Positions 33,929 through 42,033 of a DNA stretch of 64,000 bases are shown one piece after another; positions within the stretch are counted from its first letter, which is position 1, and each line of letters opens with the position of its first letter. The notes below the pieces were generated by a model, which was not told where the DNA came from, did not search any database, and was given only the letters and a program-made list of their open reading frames with translations. The DNA comes from Maridesulfovibrio sp. (GTDB lineage Bacteria > Desulfobacterota > Desulfovibrionia > Desulfovibrionales > Desulfovibrionaceae), in NCBI RefSeq assembly GCF_963676065.1, contig NZ_OY780933.1:1054001-1118000 (forward strand), given 5' to 3'. Made by a program: the position numbers and the translations under genes.

Positions 33929-33957
33929 TTGACTAGCGCCGTTGGCCTGCCTACAAT
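33929..33957 (+). promoter_or_regulatory. Sigma-70-type promoter for the GT2-fdtA-fdtB operon
   Basis: TTGACT (33929-33934), a 17-nt spacer and TACAAT (33952-33957) match the -35 and -10 consensus at 5 of 6 bases each. Transcription would start near 33964, giving a leader of about 45 nt before the glycosyltransferase gene. Confidence 0.7.
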
Positions 33958-34008
33958 TCATAAGCTGGCCTGATGCATTTTTTTATTCTCTGAAAATAAA
34001 AGGCGCAA

Positions 34009-34764
34009 ATGAATCAAATTACTGGATTGGTGCTCACATATAATGGCGAAAGGCTGCTCGATGAATGCCTGCAGAGTCTTTCTTTCTGCGATGAAATTCT
34101 TATTGTCGATTCCGGGTCAACGGATTCCACTCCCGATATCGGACGAAAATACAATGCCCGCATAGTCCATAACGATTGGAACGGGGCCATCGAACAGCAT
34201 AAATTTGCCCTGACGCAGATTTCCACCCCGTGGGTGGTCACAATTGATCAGGACGAAATAATTTCCGCGGAACTGCAAAAATCAATAGTAGAAAAGCTGC
34301 GCAATCCAGATAACGTGGACGGGTACTACTGCCCACGCCGATCATGGTATCTGGATCGGTTCATCATGCACAGCGGCTGGTATCCTGATAAACTTTTCCG
34401 TATATTTAAACGGGACGGGATTACTATCGGAGGTATCAGGCCCCATGAAGAGCTGCGTCCCAAGCGCAAAGCCGGGGAAGTGACCGGTGATATCATCCAC
34501 TACCCGTATGAAAATTTTTTCCAGCATCTTGATAAGATAAACATCTATACGCAGGATGCCGCTGAAGATCTCTATTCACGAGGTAAACGCAGCTCACTGT
34601 GGGCGGCACTGGGTCATGGGGTTGGTAAGTTTTTCAAACAGTATATACTCAAGGCCGGATTCCGGGACGGAAGAGCCGGTTTAATAGTCGCCATGCACGG
34701 TTTTTTCTATACTTTTCAAAAGTATATCCGGCTGGTTGAATTGGAAATGAAGGACAGGAAATGA
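34009..34764 (+). CDS. Family 2 glycosyltransferase (WaaE/KdtX-like)
   Basis: 251 residues, GT-A fold. ITGLVLTYNGERLLDECLQSLSFCDEILIVDSGSTD is the nucleotide-binding start; VTIDQDEIISAEL holds the metal-binding D-x-D-like motif; GYYCPRRSWYLDRFIMHSGWYPDKLFRIFKR is typical of LPS core glucosyltransferases of the WaaE group. It probably adds a sugar to the LPS core or a lipid-linked glycan in the cytoplasm. It heads an operon with the FdtA- and FdtB-like genes, overlapping the next gene by 4 nt (ATGA). Confidence 0.9.
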   Translation: MNQITGLVLTYNGERLLDECLQSLSFCDEILIVDSGSTDSTPDIGRKYNARIVHNDWNGAIEQHKFALTQISTPWVVTIDQDEIISAELQKSIVEKLRNPDNVDGYYCPRRSWYLDRFIMHSGWYPDKLFRIFKRDGITIGGIRPHEELRPKRKAGEVTGDIIHYPYENFFQHLDKINIYTQDAAEDLYSRGKRSSLWAALGHGVGKFFKQYILKAGFRDGRAGLIVAMHGFFYTFQKYIRLVELEMKDRK

Positions 34765-35192
34765 TCAAAGAAGATAAACCTCAGATTATCGAACTGCCCA
34801 AGATTCTTGATAATAGGGGCAACCTTACTTTTATTGAAAACAGCCGTCATATTCCTTTTGATATCAAAAGGGTGTACTATCTATATGACGTTCCCGGTGG
34901 AGAGAGCCGCGGAGGCCACGCTCACAAAAAGCTCAGGCAGTACATTATCGCCGCTTCAGGCAGCTTTGATGTGATTCTGGATGACGGCAAAAACAAGACA
35001 AAATTTTCTCTGAACAGGTCATATTACGGGCTTTATATTCCGACCATGACCTGGCGTGAACTTGAAAACTTTTCTTCCGGTTCAGTGTGTCTGGTGCTGG
35101 CCTCGGAATATTATGATCCGGGTGACTACTACTATACCTATGATGAATTTTTAAAGGCGGTAAAAGAAAATGAAGCAAATCAGATTTCTTGA
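34761..35192 (+). CDS. TDP-4-oxo-6-deoxy-glucose 3,4-ketoisomerase-like cupin (FdtA/QdtA family)
   Basis: 143 residues. A single cupin fold: [49 protein letters not shown] is the family signature, with the catalytic H-x-H of [36 protein letters not shown] closes the barrel. FdtA/QdtA isomerise the keto group from C4 to C3 of dTDP-4-keto-6-deoxyglucose. The aminotransferase gene that follows overlaps by 23 nt and would use the product. The two enzymes together make dTDP-Fuc3N or dTDP-Qui3N. Confidence 0.93.
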   Translation: MIKEDKPQIIELPKILDNRGNLTFIENSRHIPFDIKRVYYLYDVPGGESRGGHAHKKLRQYIIAASGSFDVILDDGKNKTKFSLNRSYYGLYIPTMTWRELENFSSGSVCLVLASEYYDPGDYYYTYDEFLKAVKENEANQIS

Positions 35193-36264
35193 TGTTGGCT
35201 GGACCTATCAGGCTTTGGCTCCGAAAATGGATGCCGCTTCTAAACGTGTCCTTGAATCAGGATGGTTTATTCACGGTGATGAAGTAAAAGCTTTTGAGCA
35301 TGAATTCGGCCATTATACCGGGGCAGCACACTGCATCGGATGCGGTAACGGACTGGAAGCCATTGAGTTGGCCCTGCGCGCTGCGGAGGTCGGTCATGGT
35401 GATGATGTTCTGGTGCCGTCCAATACCTTTATCGCCACATGGCTGGCGGTCACCCGTACTGGAGCTAATATCATCCCGGTAGAGCCTGTGGAAGGCACCT
35501 ATAATATGGACCCGGCCAAGCTCGATGCAGCTTTGACCCCTAAGACAAAGGCAATTATTCCGGTTCACCTTTACGGACAGCCGGCAGATATGGACCCGAT
35601 CATGGAATTTGCTGAAAAGCATTCTCTGTTTGTCGTTACCGACGCAGCGCAGGCGCACGGCGCTGTTTACAAGGGCCGTATGTGCGGTACCCTGGGCCAT
35701 GCTGCCGCTTTCAGTTTTTATCCCGGTAAAAATCTTGGAGCGTTCGGTGACGGCGGAGCCGTAACCACCATGGATGCAAATATTGCCGAAAAAGTGCGCA
35801 AGCTTGCCAATTATGGTTCAACTGAAAAGTACATCCATGAATGCAAAGGATTCAACAGCCGTTTAGATGAGTTGCAGGCCGCTTTTCTGCGCGTAAAGCT
35901 GGATAAGCTGGACAACTGGAACTGGACCCGCAAAGAAATTGCCGGGATCTATCTTGAAGGGCTCAAGGATACACCGCTGGTGCTTCCGGTGGTTTCCGAA
36001 GGCGTGCAGTCCGTCTGGCATCTTTTCGTTGTCCGCTGCAAAGACCGTGACGGGCTGATCGAGCATCTCACTGAAAACAAGATTGAGGCGGCCATCCATT
36101 ATCCTATCCCCCCGCACAAACAGGGGGCGTACAAAGAAATGGCGAATCTTTCCCTGCCGATCAGCGAGGCTATTCATCGTGAAGTGCTTTCCCTGCCCAT
36201 AGGGCCGCATATGACCGGTGAAGAAGCTAAACGAGTTGTCGAAGCTGTTAAAAAATTCTTTTAG
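35170..36264 (+). CDS. DegT/DnrJ/EryC1 aminotransferase (FdtB/QdtB-like)
   Basis: 364 residues. [84 protein letters not shown] and [17 protein letters not shown] are typical; K in PGKNLG binds PLP. It transfers an amino group to C3 of the dTDP-3-keto sugar. The start inside the 3' end of the FdtA-like gene points to coupled translation. The expected acetyltransferase (FdtC/QdtC) is not in this operon. A strong terminator follows. Confidence 0.93.
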   Translation: MKQIRFLDVGWTYQALAPKMDAASKRVLESGWFIHGDEVKAFEHEFGHYTGAAHCIGCGNGLEAIELALRAAEVGHGDDVLVPSNTFIATWLAVTRTGANIIPVEPVEGTYNMDPAKLDAALTPKTKAIIPVHLYGQPADMDPIMEFAEKHSLFVVTDAAQAHGAVYKGRMCGTLGHAAAFSFYPGKNLGAFGDGGAVTTMDANIAEKVRKLANYGSTEKYIHECKGFNSRLDELQAAFLRVKLDKLDNWNWTRKEIAGIYLEGLKDTPLVLPVVSEGVQSVWHLFVVRCKDRDGLIEHLTENKIEAAIHYPIPPHKQGAYKEMANLSLPISEAIHREVLSLPIGPHMTGEEAKRVVEAVKKFF

Positions 36265-36315
36265 GAACTGGAAGCTATCGAACCTGTTTACAGGGCTGTC
36301 AGCTAAATAAAATTA

Positions 36316-36347
36316 AAAGACCGCAGTATCATGATACTGCGGTCTTT
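36316..36347. terminator. Bidirectional intrinsic terminator
   Basis: A 32-bp perfect palindrome (AAAGACCGCAGTATCA and its complement, 16-bp arms, A- and T-runs outside) between the convergent FdtB-like gene and the HAD-like gene. Confidence 0.92.
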
Positions 36348-36401
36348 CTGTTTGAAAATTATGTTTTGCAACCGGCTGCGAAACTTGCCGTTCCGGAAAC
36401 A

Positions 36402-36872
36402 TTAATTTCGCAAAGTAGTCAGTAAACGCACAGGGTGAGTAAAAACACCAAGCGCACTGGAAATGTCTGTCGCTACCAGATCTGCTGCGCGTGCGGCTTT
36501 CATGGACATGCATTCAGCCCCTGAGATTATGATGCCCAGCGCTGCATTTTTAAGCATGAGCATGTCGTTGCGGCCATTACCGATGCAGGCGCATTTTTCC
36601 GGCCCGAGTGATTCGATGTAATCTAGTTTGGATTTATCTTCAGGGCTGCCGCTGATAATGTGTATGGTCACAGGCAGGCCGGAAAGCTCTTCTTCGCATT
36701 GACCCAGCGTATCTGCTGTAAGTACGTGGAGCTTCACATCCTCGGATAATTCGAGAATCAATTTTCCCACTCCGGGCAGCAGGTTGCCGTCAAGGGCGAG
36801 GGTTCCGTTATAGTCCAGAACCAGATGTTCAATTTCAAGCTTGGCGAATCCGGGTATATCAAGATTGATCAT
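36402..36872 (-). CDS. HAD-superfamily phosphatase-like protein (COG4087 type)
   Basis: 156 residues. LVLDYNGTLALDG is the first HAD motif, with the general acid D replaced by N, which is typical of this small soluble P-type-ATPase-like group. VLTADTLGQCEEEL is motif II, KSKLDYIE gives the lysine, and CIGNGRNDMLMLKNAALGI is the metal-binding motif. The substrate is unknown. Homologues are widespread in anaerobes. It follows the amidase gene by 36 nt and may share its transcript. Confidence 0.82.
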   Translation of the reverse strand: MINLDIPGFAKLEIEHLVLDYNGTLALDGNLLPGVGKLILELSEDVKLHVLTADTLGQCEEELSGLPVTIHIISGSPEDKSKLDYIESLGPEKCACIGNGRNDMLMLKNAALGIIISGAECMSMKAARAADLVATDISSALGVFTHPVRLLTTLRN

Positions 36873-36908
36873 ATTCTTTCCCGCAACGAGGCTTTTGAAG
36901 TTGACCTG

Positions 36909-38672
36909 CTAGAGGCTGGCATACCTTTCGATCTGTTTCTTATATTCCAATACACCTTTTACAATGCCGTCGGCAATGTAAGAAAGATAGCGGTCAGTTT
37001 TAAGTCGTTTGGCTTCTATTCGGTTAGTCAGGTATCCCAGCTCGATGAGTACCGAGGGCATTTTCGCGCCCATGAGCACGTAGAACGGAGCTTCGCGCAC
37101 ACCCTGATCCTTTACCTTCCATTTGCGGCGGATATTTTTCAGGGAACGGGAGTGTATGTTCTGGGCTAAATCCTTGCTTTCCTTCACCTTGGAGTTAAGC
37201 ATCAGGTCGGTAAGGATGACCTGCAGGTCGCTGATTCTCTTGGCCGATACCGCGTTTTCCCGGGCTGCTACGCGGACTGCGTTACGGTTGCGGGCAAGGT
37301 TCAAGGTATATGTTTCAATACCGTTTATTCTTGAGCTGCGGTGTGCGTTGCAATGAATGGATATAAACATATCCGCCTTTTTGATGTTAGCCATGGCGGT
37401 ACGTTCTTCAAGAGGGATGAATACATCTGTGCTACGGGTATACATGACCTTGAAGCCGGCTTTTTTCAATTTGGCTGCAAGTATCTTGGTAAACCGCAGG
37501 TTGAGGTCTTTTTCCTTGATTCCGTTGGCAGAAGCTCCGGGGTCCTTTCCTCCGTGACCGGCATCGAGCATGATTGTCTTGAAGGTCAGTCCCAGCTGTT
37601 CAAGGAGTTCCCCGGCCATTTTTTTACTGTTTGCCGGCGGGGTATATTTTTGAGTTGTGTTTTTTGGGCGTTTGGAATGGTGAACAGGGCTTTTGTTCTC
37701 GACCACTTTACCTTCTTCAGGTGCCTGAACGTCGATGACCAGTCTGAAGGGATTCTCCAGCGGAAAAATTTTGTAATCCTGCATGGAGTTGAAATCCAGC
37801 ACCACACGGGTGGTACGAGGATCCCGCTGGGCTGAGCGGATGTCCTCAAGAATGCCGTCCGCGACCTGAGTTGCTTTATTTACACCGTTTCCAAGTATGG
37901 TGTTTTCAAGGTCTATGTACAGTCTGTGCGGACGGTTTACGCTCTGATTAGGGTTCAGTATCTGGTAGCGGTAGCGCGCTTCTTCGTCCAGATCTAGGAC
38001 CACACGGGTATAACTTTCACTGCTGGTATAGCGAACGGAAAGAAGTTTGGCCCGCTTGGATGAATTCTTATCGTTTTTTGGGGAAGCGCCTTTTGCGGGA
38101 ATGATGGTTCCCGAAGGTTTTCTATGTTTGTTCTTTTTGCCGGAAATTCCTTTGCGGTCCATGGAATCCAGCCTGTTGCGGGCTTTGGAATACATGTCCG
38201 ATTTGGCATAGCGGTGCACAATGGTCAGGTAATCGGAATATGCGAGATCTTTTTCATGCAGTCGGCGCAGTCGTATTTCGGCTCTGCGGTATATGCTGTC
38301 GTCCGTCCACTGGTGGGAAGGAAAGTTTGAAATCATGCGCCCGAAATAGTCGACAGCGGTTTGGAAGTCTTTCTTAATCCCGCTGCGGTTGCCCAGTTCC
38401 TCATATGTTCGGCCCAGATAATAGAGGGATTTGGGCGCGTATGAGCCTCGGGGAGACCTTTTGAATACACTGCGGAATTGTTTGCCGACTTTCACCCATT
38501 CCGAACGGTACTGGGACTTTTTTTTATTTTTGGTAAGCGCATGGAACTGCTTCCATGCGATGGTGAAATCGTCCTTGATACTGGCACCGAAGGCACTGGC
38601 AGGAACAACAGAAACAAGCAGTCCTGCGAGGAAGAGGGCCATAATCAGGTTTGGAATAAAAAATTTGCGCAT
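36909..38672 (-). CDS. N-acetylmuramoyl-L-alanine amidase with TPR-like, AMIN and Amidase_3 domains
   Basis: 587 residues. A signal peptide (LIMALFLAGLLVSVVPASAFG) leads to a TPR/YbgF-like helical region (about 40-150; PKSLYYLGRTYEELGN, DSIYRRAEIRLRRL). Next come an AMIN domain (about 210-310; TRVVLDLDEEARYRYQILNPNQ), which localises to septal peptidoglycan, and Amidase_3 (about 360-585): TIMLDAGHGGKDPGA (H), TRSTDVFIPLEERTAMAN (E), SIHCNAH (H) and LIELGYLTN (E). The zinc and catalytic residues are complete. It cleaves the stem peptide from glycan during cell division. Confidence 0.95.
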   Translation of the reverse strand: MRKFFIPNLIMALFLAGLLVSVVPASAFGASIKDDFTIAWKQFHALTKNKKKSQYRSEWVKVGKQFRSVFKRSPRGSYAPKSLYYLGRTYEELGNRSGIKKDFQTAVDYFGRMISNFPSHQWTDDSIYRRAEIRLRRLHEKDLAYSDYLTIVHRYAKSDMYSKARNRLDSMDRKGISGKKNKHRKPSGTIIPAKGASPKNDKNSSKRAKLLSVRYTSSESYTRVVLDLDEEARYRYQILNPNQSVNRPHRLYIDLENTILGNGVNKATQVADGILEDIRSAQRDPRTTRVVLDFNSMQDYKIFPLENPFRLVIDVQAPEEGKVVENKSPVHHSKRPKNTTQKYTPPANSKKMAGELLEQLGLTFKTIMLDAGHGGKDPGASANGIKEKDLNLRFTKILAAKLKKAGFKVMYTRSTDVFIPLEERTAMANIKKADMFISIHCNAHRSSRINGIETYTLNLARNRNAVRVAARENAVSAKRISDLQVILTDLMLNSKVKESKDLAQNIHSRSLKNIRRKWKVKDQGVREAPFYVLMGAKMPSVLIELGYLTNRIEAKRLKTDRYLSYIADGIVKGVLEYKKQIERYASL

Positions 38673-39101
38673 ATTCTCAGATCAACTATATTTAAAAATT
38701 TTCTGCCCAGTGTGATAGCAATAAAAATACAGGCATTAGCTCTAAAAAAAGTTTAGATGTTTTCTCTAATAAGCTTGCACGGCAGAAAAATCAACCTCCG
38801 GGCTGGTGATAACTTACTATCTGCTTTGCAAAGAGCATTGTTAGCCTGATTTGTTCAAGCTTACAAGATCTCATGCCTAAACCGAGTATGATAATGACCG
38901 GAGCCGGAGTCTGTGCTATACTATGTAATTACGGAGTAAAAACGGTGGCTTTGCCTTATCGTTTTTGAGTCCGCACGTTGTTCACACGTTCGGGAACCGT
39001 TTATGAAAGCTGGACTGGCGGTCCTTTTTATGTAATTGCCATATGCATTGTTATACGGATCTTAAACAAAATTTACTTCACTCATTTTTGGAGATAGATA
39101 A
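38673..39101. promoter_or_regulatory. Divergent amidase/glpX control region with hairpins
   Basis: 429 nt without a gene. ATGACC (38894-38899), 17 nt and TATACT (38917-38922) form a possible promoter for glpX. Downstream are a hairpin AAAAACG/CGTTTTT (38938-38944 and 38960-38966, with GGC/GCC inside) and a short GGAC/GTCC hairpin followed by five Ts (39012-39029). These could attenuate transcription, or the first could mark the true upstream limit of the glpX leader. No tRNA or known riboswitch is seen. Confidence 0.35.
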
Positions 39102-40085
39102 ATGGAAGCTCCCCAGAGAAATTTGGCTCTTGACCTTGTTAGGGTAACTGAAGCTGCGGCACTGGCTTCCGCCAGATGGCTGGGCCGGGGTGACAAAAAC
39201 GCCGGTGACCAGGCTGCTGTCGATGCTATGCGCCTCAGTTTCAACAGTCTTGAAATCAGCGGTACTGTTGTTATCGGCGAAGGCGAAAAAGACCATGCAC
39301 CCATGCTCTATAATGGCGAAAAATTGGGCGTTGGTGAAGGTCCGGGTATGGACGTTGCCGTGGACCCTGTTGAAGGTACCAACCTGCTGGCTTACGGTCG
39401 TCCAAACGCAATCTCTGTCGTGGGCGTAGCCCCCACCGGAATGATGCTTGATCCGGGCCCCAGCTACTATATGCAGAAGCTGGTAGTGCCTACCGCAGCG
39501 AGGAATATGGTCGACATCAATGCTCCGGTCAAGGAGAACCTCAACAAGATCGCTAAAGCCCTTAATAAGGATGTGGATGATCTGGTTGTATTTGTTTTGG
39601 AAAAGCCGAGACATCATGGTCTGATTCAGGAGATTCGTGATGCCGGGGCACGTATCCAGCTGCACACCGACGGTGACGTTGCCGGGGCGCTCATGGTTGT
39701 GGACCCCCGCAGTCCTGTGGATGTAATGGTGGGAACCGGCGGTACTCCCGAGGGTGTCCTTGCTGCATGTGCAATCCGCATTATGGGCGGCGAAATGTTC
39801 GCTAAATTTGATCCCCAGTCCGAGTCTGAAAAAGGCGCTCTGGAAGAACAGGGATACGACCTTAGAAATATTATGACCGTTAATGATCTGGTCAAAAGTG
39901 ATGATATCTTCTTTTCCGCTACCGGTATTTCCGGCGGCACTTTCCTGCGCGGTGTCCGTTATCTAGGCTACGGCGCTGAGACCACTTCTCTGGTCATGCG
40001 CGGCAAGACCGGAACCGTGCGCCACATCGAAGCTGTCCACACCTGGGATAAGCTTATGAAGATCAGCGCGGTTAAATACGATTAG
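39102..40085 (+). CDS. glpX: Class II fructose-1,6-bisphosphatase GlpX
   Basis: 327 residues, the family length. NLALDLVRVTEAAALASARWLGRGDKNAGDQAAVDAMR is the conserved N-terminus; VVIGEGEKDHAPMLYNGE and VDPVEGTNLLAYGRPNAISV carry the metal-binding D-x-E-G-T motif (the lithium-sensitive phosphatase fold). GGTPEGVLAACAIRIMGG and SATGISGGTFLRGVRY follow. It dephosphorylates fructose-1,6-bisphosphate in gluconeogenesis. Ribosome site TGGAGATAGATAA is 4-9 nt from the start. It is followed by a terminator, so it is monocistronic. Confidence 0.97.
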   Translation: MEAPQRNLALDLVRVTEAAALASARWLGRGDKNAGDQAAVDAMRLSFNSLEISGTVVIGEGEKDHAPMLYNGEKLGVGEGPGMDVAVDPVEGTNLLAYGRPNAISVVGVAPTGMMLDPGPSYYMQKLVVPTAARNMVDINAPVKENLNKIAKALNKDVDDLVVFVLEKPRHHGLIQEIRDAGARIQLHTDGDVAGALMVVDPRSPVDVMVGTGGTPEGVLAACAIRIMGGEMFAKFDPQSESEKGALEEQGYDLRNIMTVNDLVKSDDIFFSATGISGGTFLRGVRYLGYGAETTSLVMRGKTGTVRHIEAVHTWDKLMKISAVKYD

Positions 40086-40106
40086 TTACATCTATTTAAA
40101 GAAATA

Positions 40107-40151
40107 AAAAAATGGGCGGTTCCGACTTGATTGTCGAAATCGCCCATTTTT
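40107..40151. terminator. Bidirectional intrinsic terminator after glpX
   Basis: AAAAATGGGCG and CGCCCATTTTT form an 11-bp stem; the inner part (GTTCCGAC against GTCGAAAT) partly pairs. A- and T-runs flank it, so it serves glpX and the convergent small gene. Confidence 0.9.
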
Positions 40152-40170
40152 AATCTGCTGTACGGAAAGA

Positions 40171-40410
40171 TTACGATTCTGGAATCTCCAGCATTTCAGA
40201 GATGATTTCAGCATCTTCCGAGCGGGCGGCGGTGCTCAGTTCCCTGGCTTCTCCGTGGCAGGTGATGCCTGTGGGATGCAGCTGTACATATCCGGCGGAG
40301 AGTACGTTGGTGTATGGAATCTGTTCCCTGAACTCGAGGTAGCCGATACGGTTCGGAATCAGTATGGGCAGCGGGTCTCCGGAAAAATCTTCAAACATAA
40401 TATATTTCAT
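40171..40410 (-). CDS. Small conserved hypothetical protein
   Basis: 79 residues from the ATG at 40410, which has AAAGGAC at 6 nt; an in-frame upstream extension has no ribosome site. MKYIMFEDFSGDPLPILIPNRIGYLEFREQ and GYVQLHPTGITCHGEARELS show a compact soluble protein with no transmembrane part. No family function is known to me; proteins beginning this way seem common in sulfate reducers. It is convergent with glpX. Confidence 0.65.
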   Translation of the reverse strand: MKYIMFEDFSGDPLPILIPNRIGYLEFREQIPYTNVLSAGYVQLHPTGITCHGEARELSTAARSEDAEIISEMLEIPES

Positions 40411-40561
40411 TTTAAGTCCTTTCTGATACGGCCTGCCGGAGTTGGCGAGAGGCCGGAAGTGGTTCCTGCGGGTGAACAATGTTGCCCGCATTCTCATTAC
40501 AGATTATAGGCATATATATTCAAGATCAAGAAGTGTAGACCAGAAATTCAGGAGTTGGCAA

Positions 40562-40951
40562 ATGGCTGGACATGAAAGTGATAATCTGGACAATAACGAG
40601 CTTGCCAGAATGAGAACCCTGCTGGCAAATGAGCGTACTTTTCTGGCCTGGTGCCGGACGGCTCTGGGGTTGTTCGGATTCGGGTTCGTTATTGAGAAGG
40701 CTAGACTGTACATGCAAAAAATGCTGCCCGGAACACCTGATGCGATGCTCAGCGAAATGAATTTTCTAGGTGTATTCATCATTATGTCAGGAATGGTTAT
40801 TCTGGTCAGCGCAGCTTTCCGTTTCTACCGTTTTGAAAAGAGCGTTGGAGCACGGGTCCGCTGGACAACGCCGTATCCTGAACTGCTGGTCACCGTGGCT
40901 GTAGGCGTAGTTCTGATTTTCAGTTCCATCGCCGGAAAGATTTTTTTTTAA
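40562..40951 (+). CDS. DUF202 family membrane protein (YidH-like)
   Basis: 129 residues from the ATG at 40562, which has AGGAG at 7 nt. LARMRTLLANERTFLAWCRTALGLFGFGFVIEK is the DUF202 signature, a conserved basic stretch and first helix. Two more helices follow (MNFLGVFIIMSGMVILVSAAFRFY and LLVTVAVGVVLIFSSIAGKIFF). The function of this family is not established. The next gene begins 20 nt later and may be co-transcribed. Confidence 0.88.
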   Translation: MAGHESDNLDNNELARMRTLLANERTFLAWCRTALGLFGFGFVIEKARLYMQKMLPGTPDAMLSEMNFLGVFIIMSGMVILVSAAFRFYRFEKSVGARVRWTTPYPELLVTVAVGVVLIFSSIAGKIFF

Positions 40952-40971
40952 CTACGCACTCCTAACTATTG

Positions 40972-42033
40972 ATGAAAGATAATTATAAAAAAATAGCCCT
41001 GTGGCAGACCGCTTTCCTTGGCGATTCGGTGCTGACACTGCCTCTGATTAAAGCCCTTGCCCTGCGGTTTCCCGATGCTGAAATTCATTTTTTTGTACGT
41101 AAGGGTGTGGAATCACTTTTTGCAGGGCAGCCGGAGCTTTCCGGTGTGCACGGGTTCGACAAACGCGGCGCGCAGAAAGGCATGGTCGCGGCCCGCACGT
41201 TCGGCGTTGAATTAGGCCGGCAGGGGTTTGATCTCTTTATTTCCGCTCATACCAGTGCCCGTTCGGCTGTGGTTGCCATGTCTACAGGCATAAAGGATCG
41301 GATCGGATATGATGCCCCATGGTTCAATCGCTTTGTTTATTCACAGACGGTGAAAAGACGTTTTGATGAGCGGGAAGAAGTGGAGCGGCTGCTCGCCCTC
41401 GGTGAACCGCTGGGAATTCCCGGTATAGCGCCGGAAGTTATGCTTGAACTTCCGGATGATGTGCTGGATGAAGCCGAATCATTTTTTGATAGGCTGGGAG
41501 AAGGGCCGGTAATCGGCGTTCATCCCGGCTCAACTTGGGAAACCAAGAAATGGCCGGAACAGAATTTCGCGCAGGTGATCGATAAGTGTATAGCTCAGGG
41601 GCTTAAGGTCATCCTGTTTGGCGGGCCTTCCGAAGAAGAACTTTGCCGGTCCGTACTTGCTTTGACCGACCATTCTGAGTCGGTTGTAAATCTGGCCGGT
41701 AAATTGAATCTCCAGCAACTTGCGGCCCATATCCGGCAGTTGGATGTCTATATAAGTAATGACTCTGGGCCTATGCACATCGCATGGGTACAGAATGTCC
41801 CGGTCGTAGCGTTGTTCGGGCCGACTGTACGTCGGTTTGGCTTTTTCCCTCGTGGGGAGAATTCCACAGTATTGGAAACTCATGAAGAGTTGGAATGCCG
41901 TCCTTGCGGTCTGCATGGCGGCAGAAGTTGCCCGGAGAAGCATCATAAATGTATGACGGATATTTCGGTTGAGAAGGTTTGGAATGAAATTTTACGGAAA
42001 GTCGGAAAAGGCAACGGGAGTGAAAATGATTAG
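40972..42033 (+). CDS. waaF: LPS heptosyltransferase (GT9, WaaF-like)
   Basis: 353 residues from the ATG at 40972; a preceding in-frame TTG was not used. IALWQTAFLGDSVLTLPLIKALALRFPDAEIHFFVRKG is the GT9 start. IGVHPGSTWETKKWPEQNFAQVI and ISNDSGPMHIAWVQNVPVVALFGPT are the ADP-heptose binding motifs, and CRPCGLHGGRSCPEKHHKCM is the cysteine-rich end found in many GT9 enzymes. It adds heptose to the LPS inner core on the cytoplasmic side. The 3' end overlaps the lipoprotein gene by 8 nt. Confidence 0.92.
   Translation: MKDNYKKIALWQTAFLGDSVLTLPLIKALALRFPDAEIHFFVRKGVESLFAGQPELSGVHGFDKRGAQKGMVAARTFGVELGRQGFDLFISAHTSARSAVVAMSTGIKDRIGYDAPWFNRFVYSQTVKRRFDEREEVERLLALGEPLGIPGIAPEVMLELPDDVLDEAESFFDRLGEGPVIGVHPGSTWETKKWPEQNFAQVIDKCIAQGLKVILFGGPSEEELCRSVLALTDHSESVVNLAGKLNLQQLAAHIRQLDVYISNDSGPMHIAWVQNVPVVALFGPTVRRFGFFPRGENSTVLETHEELECRPCGLHGGRSCPEKHHKCMTDISVEKVWNEILRKVGKGNGSEND

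Noticed and set aside
38673..39101. tRNA or known small RNA in the 429-nt gap
   Set aside because: No cloverleaf or CCA end is seen; only short hairpins.
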